Positions 11,681 through 22,100 of a stretch of 64,000 nt of DNA are shown here, piece after piece; the stretch's first letter is position 1, and the number at the start of each line of letters is the position of its first letter. The notes below the pieces were generated by a model that was not told the origin of the DNA, did not search any database, and worked only from the letters and a program-made list of their open reading frames with translations. Where the stretch lies: positions 1,110,355 through 1,174,354 of the forward strand of contig CM034539.1 of NCBI GenBank assembly GCA_020002185.1. Reading direction: 5' to 3'. The translations under genes were made by a program, and so were the position numbers. The DNA comes from Paraescarpia echinospica. Its lineage: Eukaryota; Annelida; Polychaeta; Sabellida; Siboglinidae.

Positions 11681-11685
11681 CATAT

Positions 11686-12730
11686 AGCAATATAACGTAA
11701 GCTAGAAAAGCTCAATATCGACATTAAACAAATCGTTTGCGTCTGTACGTACCCCAGGGTATTTAATGACTAGTAAAGGCCTGACCTAAACAACTACATA
11801 TAAAGCTACGAACCTCGGACCAGGCTGCAACGCAAGCTACCGTCTGGAAGAGGTGCACGATCCTTGGTCCCACCCTATGTGCCAGTGAGTAAGTTAGTTA
11901 GTAAAGACCAGAATGCCCGCCCTTCCTCGCTCACTCGCTCCCTCCCTGCCTCCCTCCCTCGATCCCTGCCTCCCTGCCTCCCTGCCTCCCTCCCTTGATC
12001 CCTGCCTCCCTGCCTCCCTGCCTCCCTCCCTCGATCCCTGCCTCCCTGCCTCCCTGCCTCCCTGCCTCCCTGCCTCCCTGCCTCCCTGCCTCCCTGCCTC
12101 CCTGCCTCCCTGCCTCCCTGCCTCCCTGCCTCCCTGCTTCCCTGCCTCCCTGCCTCCCTCTCTCCCTGCCCCCTGCCTCCCTGCCTCCCTGCCTCCCTCT
12201 CTCCCTCTCTCCCTCTCTCCCTCTCTCCCTCTCTCCCTCTCTCCCTCTCTCCCTCCCTTTCTCCTTCTCTCCCTCCCCCTTCTCTCTCCCGTATTTATAT
12301 AGCAATATAACGTAAGCTAGAAAAGCTCAATATCGACATTAAACAAATCGTTTGCGTCTGTACGTACCCCAGGGTATTTAATGACTAGTAAAGGCCTGAA
12401 CTAAACAACTACATATAAAGCTACGAACCTCGGACCAGGCTGCAACGCAAGCTACCGTCTGGAAGAGGTGCACGATCCTTGGTCCCACCCTATGTGCCAG
12501 TGAGTAAGGTAGTTAGTAAAGACCTGAATGCCCGCCCTTCCTCGCTCACTCGCTCCCTCCCTGCCTCCCTCCCTCGATCCCTGCCTCCCTGCCTCCCTGC
12601 CTCCATGCCTCCCTGCCTCCCTGCCTCCCTGCCTCCCTCTCTCCCTCCCTTTCTCCTTCTCTCCCTCCCCCTTCTCTCTCCCGTCCGTCCGTCCGGCCGG
12701 CCGCCCGCCCGCCCACCCGCCCGCCCGTTC
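11686..12730. repeat. 615-bp-offset tandem duplication containing CTCCCTGC octamer arrays
   Basis: A stretch of about 220 bp beginning agcaatataacgtaagctag occurs at 11686 and again at 12301 with only a few differences. Each copy leads into a pyrimidine-rich array: CCTCCCTGC-type octamers at about 11930-12290 in the first copy and a shorter version at 12548-12690 in the second. The second array ends in a GTCC/GGCC/CGCC-rich run (12683-12730). The long frames in this stretch (PASLPPCL or GGREAGRQ) reflect the octamer only. Confidence 0.92.
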
Positions 12731-12751
12731 GCCCAAGGTATTTTACAGAGA

Positions 12752-12912
12752 ATTCCAGTTGTGCAGCCAATCACCCCATTTGAATTATCGTCATATCCCC
12801 ATCCTCTTCCACGTACGAGAACACATGATGGCCTACCTCCGTTGACATCGTGATGCCCACTAAAGGCAGCTGTGTAAAGTATACACAACGTAAGTAAGAC
12901 AGAGTTCTCCAT
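12752..12912 (-). CDS. candidate first exon of a small secreted cysteine-bearing protein
   Basis: A minus-strand ATG at 12912 opens a frame whose first 18 residues form a plausible signal peptide (MENSVLLTLCILYTAAFS). It continues GHHDVNGGRPSCVLVRGRGW, then GYDDNSNGVIGC and TTGIL. A GT donor-like site (ATTCTCT then GTAAAAT) lies at about 12751, just before the frame would enter a low-complexity CCCG run. The unbroken frame, hydrophobic leader and Cys/Gly-rich mature part are suggestive. I do not recognise a family, no second exon was found, and the plus strand also has an acceptor-like site here. Chance remains possible. Confidence 0.3.
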
Positions 12913-13139
12913 AGCGCTGCCTCGTCTGTCTGGTGTCGTCGCAGTCTAGCAGCCCTTACTTCCTCTTTCTGTCGACCTGTTTACCAGCATCCCGTTACAA
13001 GGCGGACTTTGACCCGTTCAGTAGAAGTTGTACACATGTGTGCACTGAACAGATAAAGTTGGGTTCCTGCTCTAGTTTGCTGCGAGCTGTTGGTAAAAAG
13101 TAGTCCGCGCCCTATGACGTCATTGCACCGGCCGGGAAA

Positions 13140-13620
13140 GGGATTTGTATAGTCAGATCGGGTGGTCCGCGTATAATACTGGGGCGAATGAATTGTTCAC
13201 CTTCCAATATGTGTGATCCGCTTAAGATCCCGGGGGTGAGTGTTTCATTGTCCAATATGGGTGATCCGTTTATGACGAGGGGCTAAACCCTTAATTCATA
13301 GTCAAACATGTGTGACCCGCTTAGAATCCGTTGGCAATCCCTTCGTCGTCATAATTATATACTTGCTTAATTTGGCTGGTCCGCTGAGAATCTGAGGCGA
13401 GGTCTTCACGTACTGATCAGTAGCGATGGTCCTCTGACAGTCCGTGGACGCTCCGTGTCACTGCACTCCACATACCGTTAATGACTGTCACGTTAAATTT
13501 GTCCGATGAGGGTCCGAAGACTTTGGTTCTGGTGGTCCGTAAAGCCAGCTAAGTTAGGACCACACACTTTCATTGTTGGCTCACGTGAACCGTTTGGGAT
13601 CGCTAATACACTATTTCATT
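13140..13620. repeat. highly diverged tandem repeat, about 50-60 bp period
   Basis: A core resembling aatatgtgtgatccgcttaa with a following GGGGCG-like stretch recurs with many substitutions at about 13160, 13207, 13255, 13307, 13368 and 13424. The copies are far more diverged than the other arrays in the window, so this is an old array. It has no coding frame of note. Confidence 0.55.
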
Positions 13621-15470
13621 ACTAATACATCACGAGTATGCTGAGTTTAGTAGGTTTAGTCATATTCATATTAAATTCTACAATTGCAAATTGCACGCAG
13701 CTGTAATTGTACGAGATGTGGCGGAGTAGCACACGCAATCGAACGGGAACGCCGACAACGTCCAATTACCTGGACTATTATGCCAACGTCGATTACGATT
13801 ACAGCGGAAAACAGATCGCAGAAGCTACATTTGATATTTATTTCACACTCCCGGTGGATTATTTAACCAATCCATGCTCAATGTTGAGCACTCTTTTCCA
13901 CACACACCCAATCAGTTATCATGCGGGTTTAAAACAATTGCAGTTTGACGATGAACGTGATGATGTAACAAAATAGTTTCTGTCATAATTCAACGTATGT
14001 GATTATGAAGTAAGAAGTTGCACTGCTGTATTGATTTACGAGTATAATTACACGTATCGTCAAGTAACAATGATATGACTAAACGCAACTATACGTTGAG
14101 TCCATGCACGATTACAAACGGCATGACGTACGGTCGCACCGAAGCGCCGCGAAAATACTGGTATGATAGGCCTAAATATTTAGGTTCTACAATCCTTCCA
14201 TAGAAAAACAATAATTAACTTGAATTTGAACAAACAGGTTAACATTAATAATTCGAATAATAATCGAAGCGCTTCACGTGACACAATTAAATGCTCAAAG
14301 ATTCAATCAATTAAGGTGTGTTATAATACAGTTTCAAACAGTGAAATTAATAACGAATACTGTAAAATAGACAATAGGGCTTGTCGTTTATATGTGACAG
14401 CAAGTGTTTGTATCAAGACAGGTAGTACATGCGAAATAAGTGTTTTTTTTAGGAATGCCGTTAATGTTCCAGCCGATTGCACAAGTTTCCGCATGTTCTC
14501 TCACGAAACCTGGACACATTTTTCTTATTTCATTAATTGCCTTGCCGTTTAAACATAATCCAAAGGATACACACAACCAATACGCCACATGATGTATAAT
14601 GAATGTGGGCAGACAATATGTAAAATATGGTTGTGCTTCTGTGAATGACTAATATTTGAGAATTTTTTTTTTTTAAATACTATTTAACTGATACCACGCA
14701 AAAGGCAACATTCCGTGTGCATTAAACGGAGAAAGAAACATACTTTATTCTAATATTACACATCATATGCAAGCCTTAAAATATACTACATATGTATGCA
14801 TGAATAATTTATGTGTAATCCCAGTCAAATTTTGCCGAGATCATCTTTCTACGAAAAACATGAAAATGATCAGAAAAGGCGATACCACGCAAAAGCCTTT
14901 TAATGGAAAATAACTCAGTGACATATATACATTAGTAACATATAGTTGACATACATATTGCATTTACGTCAGTTTACACGTGATCAAAAAGAAATGCTCC
15001 CCACAACAAACTTGGGTGAAATACACCGACTTAACTTAGCTAATCGATACCCGCGAATACGAAACGCAGTTTGTCTTGACATGAAATAACACACTACTGT
15101 CACCTAACAGTAAAACCTTGAGCTTCAGATCGACACGTGTATGCAAGGCCATTATAACCGTGACATCACTGGGATTTAAATAGAAGTTTAATATTTTAGA
15201 GACAATATTCGTGAAACAATTTAGAGAAATTATTTTAAGAGTGTGCTGTAGATATCGTATGGTGACGAATTTGACAATGTTGCGTATAGTTTATTGTGTA
15301 AATTGATGTTAAAAGAGTACCTTAAATGGTGCATAACTTAGCGCATGTCCAAGTTGTGTTGCGTAGAATATGTCAATTTTAACTATGGGTTTCGCGTGAT
15401 AACGTTGGATATGTCTTTTGCATGGTATCATTGGTCTCTCATAATATTCCTCCTGTAGACATTTGTTAAC
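13621..15470. other. no supported gene
   Basis: AT-rich DNA. A plus-strand frame at 13707-13976 has a Tyr/Asp-rich start (SNYLDYYANVDYDYSG), but it has no recognisable domain and no good splice sites. The motif gataccacgcaaaag occurs in direct orientation at about 14690 and 14881 and inverted (cttttgcatggtatc) at 15415-15429. This could mark the ends of an eroded element. Confidence 0.45.
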
Positions 15471-15471
15471 A

Positions 15472-16605
15472 TAGTTTAAGCACTAAAGTGTAATAGTGTA
15501 ATGAGGATAACACAATACTGTACTTTAAGCACTAAAGTGTAATAGAGTAATGAGGATAACACAATACTATACTTTAAGCACTAAAGTGTAATAGTGTAAT
15601 GAGGATAACACAATACTATACTTTAAGCACTAAAGTGTAATAGTGTAATGAGGATAACACAATACTATGCTTTAAGCACTAAAATGTAATAGGGTAATGA
15701 GGATAACACAATACTATACTTTAAGCACTAAAGTGTAATAGTGTAATGAGGATAACACAATACTGTACTGTATGCACTAAAGTGTAATAGTGTAATGAGG
15801 ATAACACAATACTGTACTTTAAGCACTAAAGTGTAATAGTGTAATGAGGATAACACAATACTATACTTTAAGCACTAAAGTGTAATAGTGTAATGAGGAT
15901 AACACAATACTATACTTTAAGCACTAAAGTGTAATAGTATAATGAGGATAACACAATACTATGTTTTAAGCACTAAAATGTAATAGTATAATGAGGATAA
16001 CACAATACTATACTTTAAGCACTAAAGTGTAATAGTATAATGAGGATAACACAATACTATACTTTAAGCACTAAAGTGTAATAGTGTAATGAGGATAACA
16101 CAATACTATACTTTAAGCACTAAAGTGTAATAGTGTAATGAGGATAACACAATACTATACTTTAAGCACTAAAGTGTAATAGTATAATGAGGATAACACA
16201 ATACTATGCTTTAAGCACTAAAGTGTAATAGTATAATGAGGATAACACAATACTATGCTTTAAGCACTAAATTGTAATAGTATAATGAGGATAACACAAT
16301 ACTATGCTTTAAGCACTAAAGTGTAATAGTATAATGAGGATAACACAATACTATACTTTAAGCACTAAAGTGTAATAGTATAATGAGGATAACACAATAC
16401 TATACCTTAAGCACTAAAGTGTAATAGTATAATGAGGATAACACAATACTATACTTTAAGCACTAAAGTGTAATAGTATAATGAGGATAACACAATACTA
16501 TACTTTAAGCACTAAAGTGTAATAGTATAATGAGGATAACACAATACTATACTTTAAGCACTAAAGTGTAATAGTATAATGAGGATAACACAATAATATG
16601 CTTTG
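15472..16605. repeat. 49-bp minisatellite (about 23 copies)
   Basis: The units contain ctttaagcactaaagtgtaa, then tagtgtaatgaggataac and acaatacta. Successive units start 49 bp apart, for example at 15521 and 15570. The segment actttaagcactaaagt is a near-perfect inverted repeat within each unit. Variation is mainly agtgtaatg versus agtataatg: the gtg form dominates the 5' half and the ata form the 3' half. There are no open frames. Confidence 0.96.
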
Positions 16606-18654
16606 GCAACGTAGTTTTGACTAAAACAACATATCAAGTTGTTACTTCATTATGTCTTGATACTTAACACTTTACTGAGTTTAACTATTATGATTTTGTT
16701 GTCGGGCATATACTAAACATTAAGATGTGTTTTTCATAAAACATAATATAGCGACCTTCTCATTAATGCATGTCACCATAAATTGTAGATGTATAGCAGC
16801 GTGGGTATCAATTATTTCACAAACAACGTATTCCTGCTTTATTAATAACGCCAATTTTCACCAACGATGAAAACTGACGTGCAATAGCATGAAAAACACA
16901 CCAAGAACGTGAAGCTCGTCGAGGTGAGCTCTGCAACGGATTTGTTCTAACAGCAATTCACTGACACGTGCGAACCTTGGTGAACAGTCAAGGCAATGGC
17001 TGGAAGCAGGCGGTGGAAAAGGCCGTGCGAAGGTGTGTGCCATGCTATAAAGAGTTATCGGAAACTGCGGTGTGCCGTGCTATAAAAAGTTACCGGAAAC
17101 TGCGGTGACGTATATAGACGACGACTTCATTGCCGTAAAGCGTGATAACAGGTGGTACATAGAGAAGGTATAGGACGCCATCTTTGCGAGGATGGTTCAA
17201 ATGGGGAAAGCGGGATATAAAGAATAGGAAATGTTATACCAAGTAACATCACCAACCTCTATCGGCATTGTATACGAGAGTCTATCCAACGACAACAGAT
17301 TATGGATGATGATATATTTGAACAATTGGTGTTGTTATTCTGGAGGCGCCAATTGTGTTAAATTTACAACGTTTGTCGCAAAATGAAATGGATAGCTATT
17401 GTTACCATTAAAAGGTCTATCACAAGTTAATACACGATTACATCATGGAATTGTACCAACTTTTCTGCGAGAAATGGATCAACACGATATGCGATACCAG
17501 GCGAAACGCATACTTTTTAACTGTTATGCCAAGACTTGTTTTGTTATGTTATTGTTGTGCTTTCATAGCTACACCCGTCACTTACCGTCAAAGCGAACTA
17601 TTTGTTAATCAGCTATTCTATATACATGATGCTGGTGGGACTGTTAAGAAGACGTTAAGTTATTTGTGCTATGGCTAAGTCAGAAACAAAATTCTAAATC
17701 AAAATGTGCTGTTGAGTACGTTTGACCACGTGTTCCCTGTCAAGCTAGATATGGAGTGTTCTCAATAAAGCGATGTAGTTAATATAAATACGTTATGAAC
17801 TATTCGACAGGTACCCAATTATAACAAATATAAGCGATACTCGCGAAACATAGCATATAAGTCCGCATTCAACATATTATTAATGATCCCACAAAAACAA
17901 ATTCGATACCATTGCAAAGCCATATTTTTCGCCATAAATAACAACATTATTATCTACGTACAACATAAGTAACTTATTGACATGGTTTGACGTATGACGT
18001 GGAAGGACATATGATCAATTTAAAGGAAATAAAAATAAGGCATTAGCTAAAATCCTTTTTTCATGTGTACACAAAGTTTAACATTGTATGTAACATTTGA
18101 CAACATTAAACAAATACAAAAAAATACATTTGTAGCATAAATTCGATTTTAAGCCCGTCTGTGAAGCGATTCCCGCGGAAAATGAAATTTTAATGAGCTA
18201 GGCGATCACGTGGTATCGTGACGTCACTTATGACACACACTCGCATCAGGCCGACCCTTTCCATGCATTCAGAGCATGTTTACAAGGATAGCTTTTGGGT
18301 CGAAACGAGCGTCAGAACGAGTTAGTGTGCAATATTCCGACGTAATACAAACACTAGTCATCATAGAGGAACAAACATTTATCTTACGGTTCCACATGAA
18401 TCGAATTTTATTCAAAACAACGAATGCGAATGGGCCTACAAGTCGACTAGGTTTCGCCGAGCTTGGGCTCGTTTTCAGAATAATTATATCGAATGCAACC
18501 AACGGGAGATAACCTACACTAATAAACATACATAGCAAACATATAGTGTATCCAGCTACATAAAGTAACGTGTATAATCTCATAATAACACTAGAATATC
18601 GATATATGAAGGAGTTGTACAATTTATCATAACAACTTAAATCAGTCAGAGAGT
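16606..18654. other. no supported gene; a short duplicated segment and a protein-like fragment
   Basis: At 17045-17105 a roughly 36-bp segment containing taccggaaactgcggtg occurs twice in tandem. It runs in frame on the plus strand into AVTYIDDDFIAVKRDNRWYI followed by EKV and a stop near 17170. The DDFIAVK-DNRWYI-KV pattern resembles short beta-barrel segments common in transposon-associated proteins, but it is too short to assign. Other frames here (16858-17043, 17445-17678, 18276-18512) show no features. Confidence 0.4.
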
Positions 18655-18745
18655 TTCCGTTGGTCCCGCTAGTTCAGCGGGTAGACGCGTTGGTTACTTG
18701 TCGTATATTTTACAATCGGGCGACGCCGGTTCAATCCTGACAGCA
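18655..18745 (+). other. tRNA-like sequence (tRNA-derived SINE head or tRNA pseudogene)
   Basis: An A-box-like TAGTTCAGCGG lies at 18670-18680 and a B-box-like GGTTCAATCC at 18729-18738. The spacing is longer than in a compact tRNA, and the outer ends do not form a good acceptor stem. I therefore read it as a degenerate tRNA-derived sequence and not a working tRNA gene. It sits just upstream of the foldback that borders the satellite. Confidence 0.4.
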
Positions 18746-18804
18746 TGCAAACCTTTGATTTTCTTTACACTTTTTTGTTTATGTTTTCACGAAGTAATAT
18801 AAAC

Positions 18805-19146
18805 AAAATCATTTTATACTATAATGCACTGTTTGTAAATATTTTTTGTAGTAATTATTTATTCGCCACAAAAATGAAAATATGGTCATTATATATAACG
18901 ATGTTTCTAAATTGTATTTATCCAGACAGGTCTCAATCTGTTTTCACATATATAATTACAATATATTACCGTACAATATATTTACAATTAATAAATTATA
19001 TATCCATTACGTTATATTTGTTTGGATAAATAACATTTAGAAACATCGTTATATAATGACCATATTTTCATTTTTGTGTCGAATAAATAGTTACTACAAA
19101 AATAAAAATTATTTACAAACAATGCATTATAGTATAAAATGATTTT
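18805..19146. mobile_element. 342-bp foldback (MITE-like) with about 120-bp inverted arms
   Basis: The left arm 18805-18924 and the right arm 19023-19146 are imperfect inverted copies. The left begins aaaatcattttatactataa and the right ends with its reverse complement. Arm identity looks high, with a few indels. The roughly 98-bp AT-rich loop has no coding potential. The right arm ends exactly where the first 109-bp satellite monomer begins (gattttaaataattc at 19141). I see no clear target-site duplication. Confidence 0.7.
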
Positions 19147-22100
19147 AAATAATTCACAATCATGACGCTTGTTGGTGTTATGCAGCGTCACCTATCTGAT
19201 TGAATGGACCAAAACGTACATGTATCTCTGTGAAGTGTCGGTAAGATACGACTTTAAATAATTCACAATCATGACGCTTGTTGGTGTTATGTAGCGTCAC
19301 CTATCTGATTGAATGGACCAAAACGTACATGTATCTCTGTGAAGTGTCAGTAAGATACGACTTTAAATAATTCACAATCATGACGCTTGTTGGTGTTATG
19401 TAGCGTCACCTATCTGATTGAATGGACCAAAACGTACATGTATCTCTGAGAAGTGTCAGTAAGATACGACTTTAAATAATTCACAATCATGACGCTTGTT
19501 GGTGTTATGCAGCGTCACCTATCTGATTGAATGGACCAAAACGTACATGTATCTCTGTGAAGTGTCGGTAAGATACGACTTTAAATAATTCACAATCATG
19601 ACGCTTGTTGGTGTTATGCAGCGTCACCTATCTGATTGAATGGACCAAAACGTACATGTATCTCTGAGAAGTGTCGGTAAGATACGACTTTAAATAATTC
19701 ACAATCATGACGCTTGTTGGTGTTATGTAGCGTCACCTATCTGATTAAATGGACCAAAACGTACATGTATCTCTGTGAAGTGTCAGTAAGATACGACTTT
19801 AAATAATTCACAATCATGACGCTTGTTGGTGTTATGTAGCGTCACCTATCTGATTGAATGGACCAAAACGTACATGTATCTCTGTGAAGTGTCAGTAAGA
19901 TACGACTTTAAATAATTCACAATCATGACGCTTGTTGGTGTTATGTAGCGTCACCTATCTGATTGAATGGACCAAAACGTACATGTATCTCTGTGAAGTG
20001 TCAGTAAGATACGACTTTAAATAATTCACAATCATGACGCTTGTTGGTGTTATGTAGCGTCACCTATCTGATTGAATGGACCAAAACGTACATGTATCTC
20101 TGTGAAGTGTCAGTAAGATACGACTTTAAATAATTCACAATCATGACGCTTGTTGGTGTTATGTAGCGTCACCTATCTGATTGAATGGACCAAAACGTAC
20201 ATGTATCTCTGTGAAGTGTCAGTAAGATACGACTATAAATAATTCACAATCATGACGCCTGTTGGTGTTATGCAGCATCACCTATCTGATTGAATGGACC
20301 AAAACGTACATGTATCTCTGTGAAGTGTCAGTAAGATACGACTTTAAATAATTCACAATCATGACGCTTGTTGGTGTTATGCAGCGTCACCTATCTGATT
20401 GAATGGACCAAAACGTACATGTATCTCTGTGAAGTGTCAGTAAGATACGACTTTAAATAATTCACAATCATGACGCTTGTTGGTGTTATGTAGCGTCACC
20501 TATCTGATTGAATGGACCAAAACGTACATGTATCTCTGTGAAGTGTCAGTAAGATACGACTTTAAATAATTCACAATCATGACGCTTGTTGGTGTTATGT
20601 AGCGTCACCTATCTGATTGAATGGACCAAAACGTACATGTATCTCTGTGAAGTGTCGGTAAGATACGACTTTAAATAATTCACAATCATGACGCTTGTTG
20701 GTGTTATGCAGCGTCACCTATCTGATTGAATGGACCAAAACGTACATGTATCTCTGTGAAGTGTCAGTAAGATACGACTTTAAATAATTCACAATCATGA
20801 CGCTTGTTGGTCTTATGTAGCGTCACCTATCTGATTGAATCGACCAAAACGTACATGTATCTCTTTGAAGTGTCAGTAAGATACGACTTTAAATAATTCA
20901 CAAACATGACGCTTGTTGGTGTTATGTAGCGTCACCTATCTGATTGAATGGACCAAAACGTACATGTATCTCTGTGAAGTGTCAGTAAGATACGACTTTA
21001 AATAATTCACAATCATGACGCTTGTTGGTGATATGTAGCGTCACCTATCTGATTGAATGGACCAAAACGTACATGTATCTCTTTGAAGTGTCAGTAAGAT
21101 ACGACTTTAAATAATTCACAATCATGACGCTTGTTGGTGTTATGTAGCGTCACCTATCTGACTGAATGGACCAAAACGTACATGTATCTCTGTGAAATGT
21201 CGGTAAGATACGACTTTAAATAATTCACAATCATAACGCTTGTTGGTGTTATGTAGCGTCACCTATCTGATTGAATGGACCAAAACGTACATGTATCTCT
21301 TTGAAGTGTCAGTAAGATACGACTTTAAATAATTCACAATCATGACGCTTGTTGGTGTTATGTAGCGTCACCTATCTGATTGAATGGACCAAAACGTACA
21401 TGTATCTCTGTGAAGTGTCAGTAAGATACGACTTTAAATAATTCACAATCATGACGCTTGTTGGTGTTATGCAGCGTCACCTATCTGATTGAATGGACCA
21501 AAACGTACATGTATCTCTGTGAAGTGTCAGTAAGATACGACTTTAAATAATTCACAATCATGACGCTTGTTGGTGTTATGTAGCGTCACCTATCTGATTG
21601 AATGGACCAAAACGTACATGTATCTCTGTGAAGTGTCAGTAAGATACGACTTTAAATAATTCACAATCATGACGCTTGTTGGTGTTATGTAGCGTCACCT
21701 ATCTGATTGAATGGACCAAAACGTACATGTATCTCTGTGAAGTGTCAGTAAGATACGACTTTAAATAATTCACAATCATGACGCTTGTTGGTGTTATGCA
21801 GCGTCACCTATCTGATTGAATGGACCAAAACGTACATGTATCTCTGTGAAGTGTCAGTAAGATACGACTTTAAATAATTCACAATCATGACGCTTGTTGG
21901 TGTTATGCAGCGTCACCTATCTGATTGAATGGACCAAAACGTACATGTATCTCTGTGAAGTGTCAGTAAGATACGACTTTAAATAATTCACAATCATGAC
22001 GCTTGTTGGTGTTATGCAGCGTCACCTATCTGATTGAATGGACCAAAACGTACATGTATCTCTGTGAAGTGTCAGTAAGATACGACTTTAAATAATTCAC

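Noticed and set aside
12752..12840. Plus-strand terminal exon (RIPVVQPITPFELSSYPHPL)
   Set aside because: An acceptor-like site exists, but the frame is short and proline-rich and its stop lies inside the better minus-strand candidate. I kept the minus-strand reading at low confidence.
13707..13976. Plus-strand frame with Tyr/Asp-rich N-terminus
   Set aside because: No domain, signal peptide or good donor site; composition like the surrounding non-coding DNA.
15472..16605. CRISPR-like regular repeats (also 60325-62168)
   Set aside because: Units are contiguous with no unique spacers, no cas genes are present, and the DNA is eukaryotic.
18655..18745. Functional tRNA gene
   Set aside because: Box A and box B are present, but the acceptor stem does not pair and spacing is abnormal.
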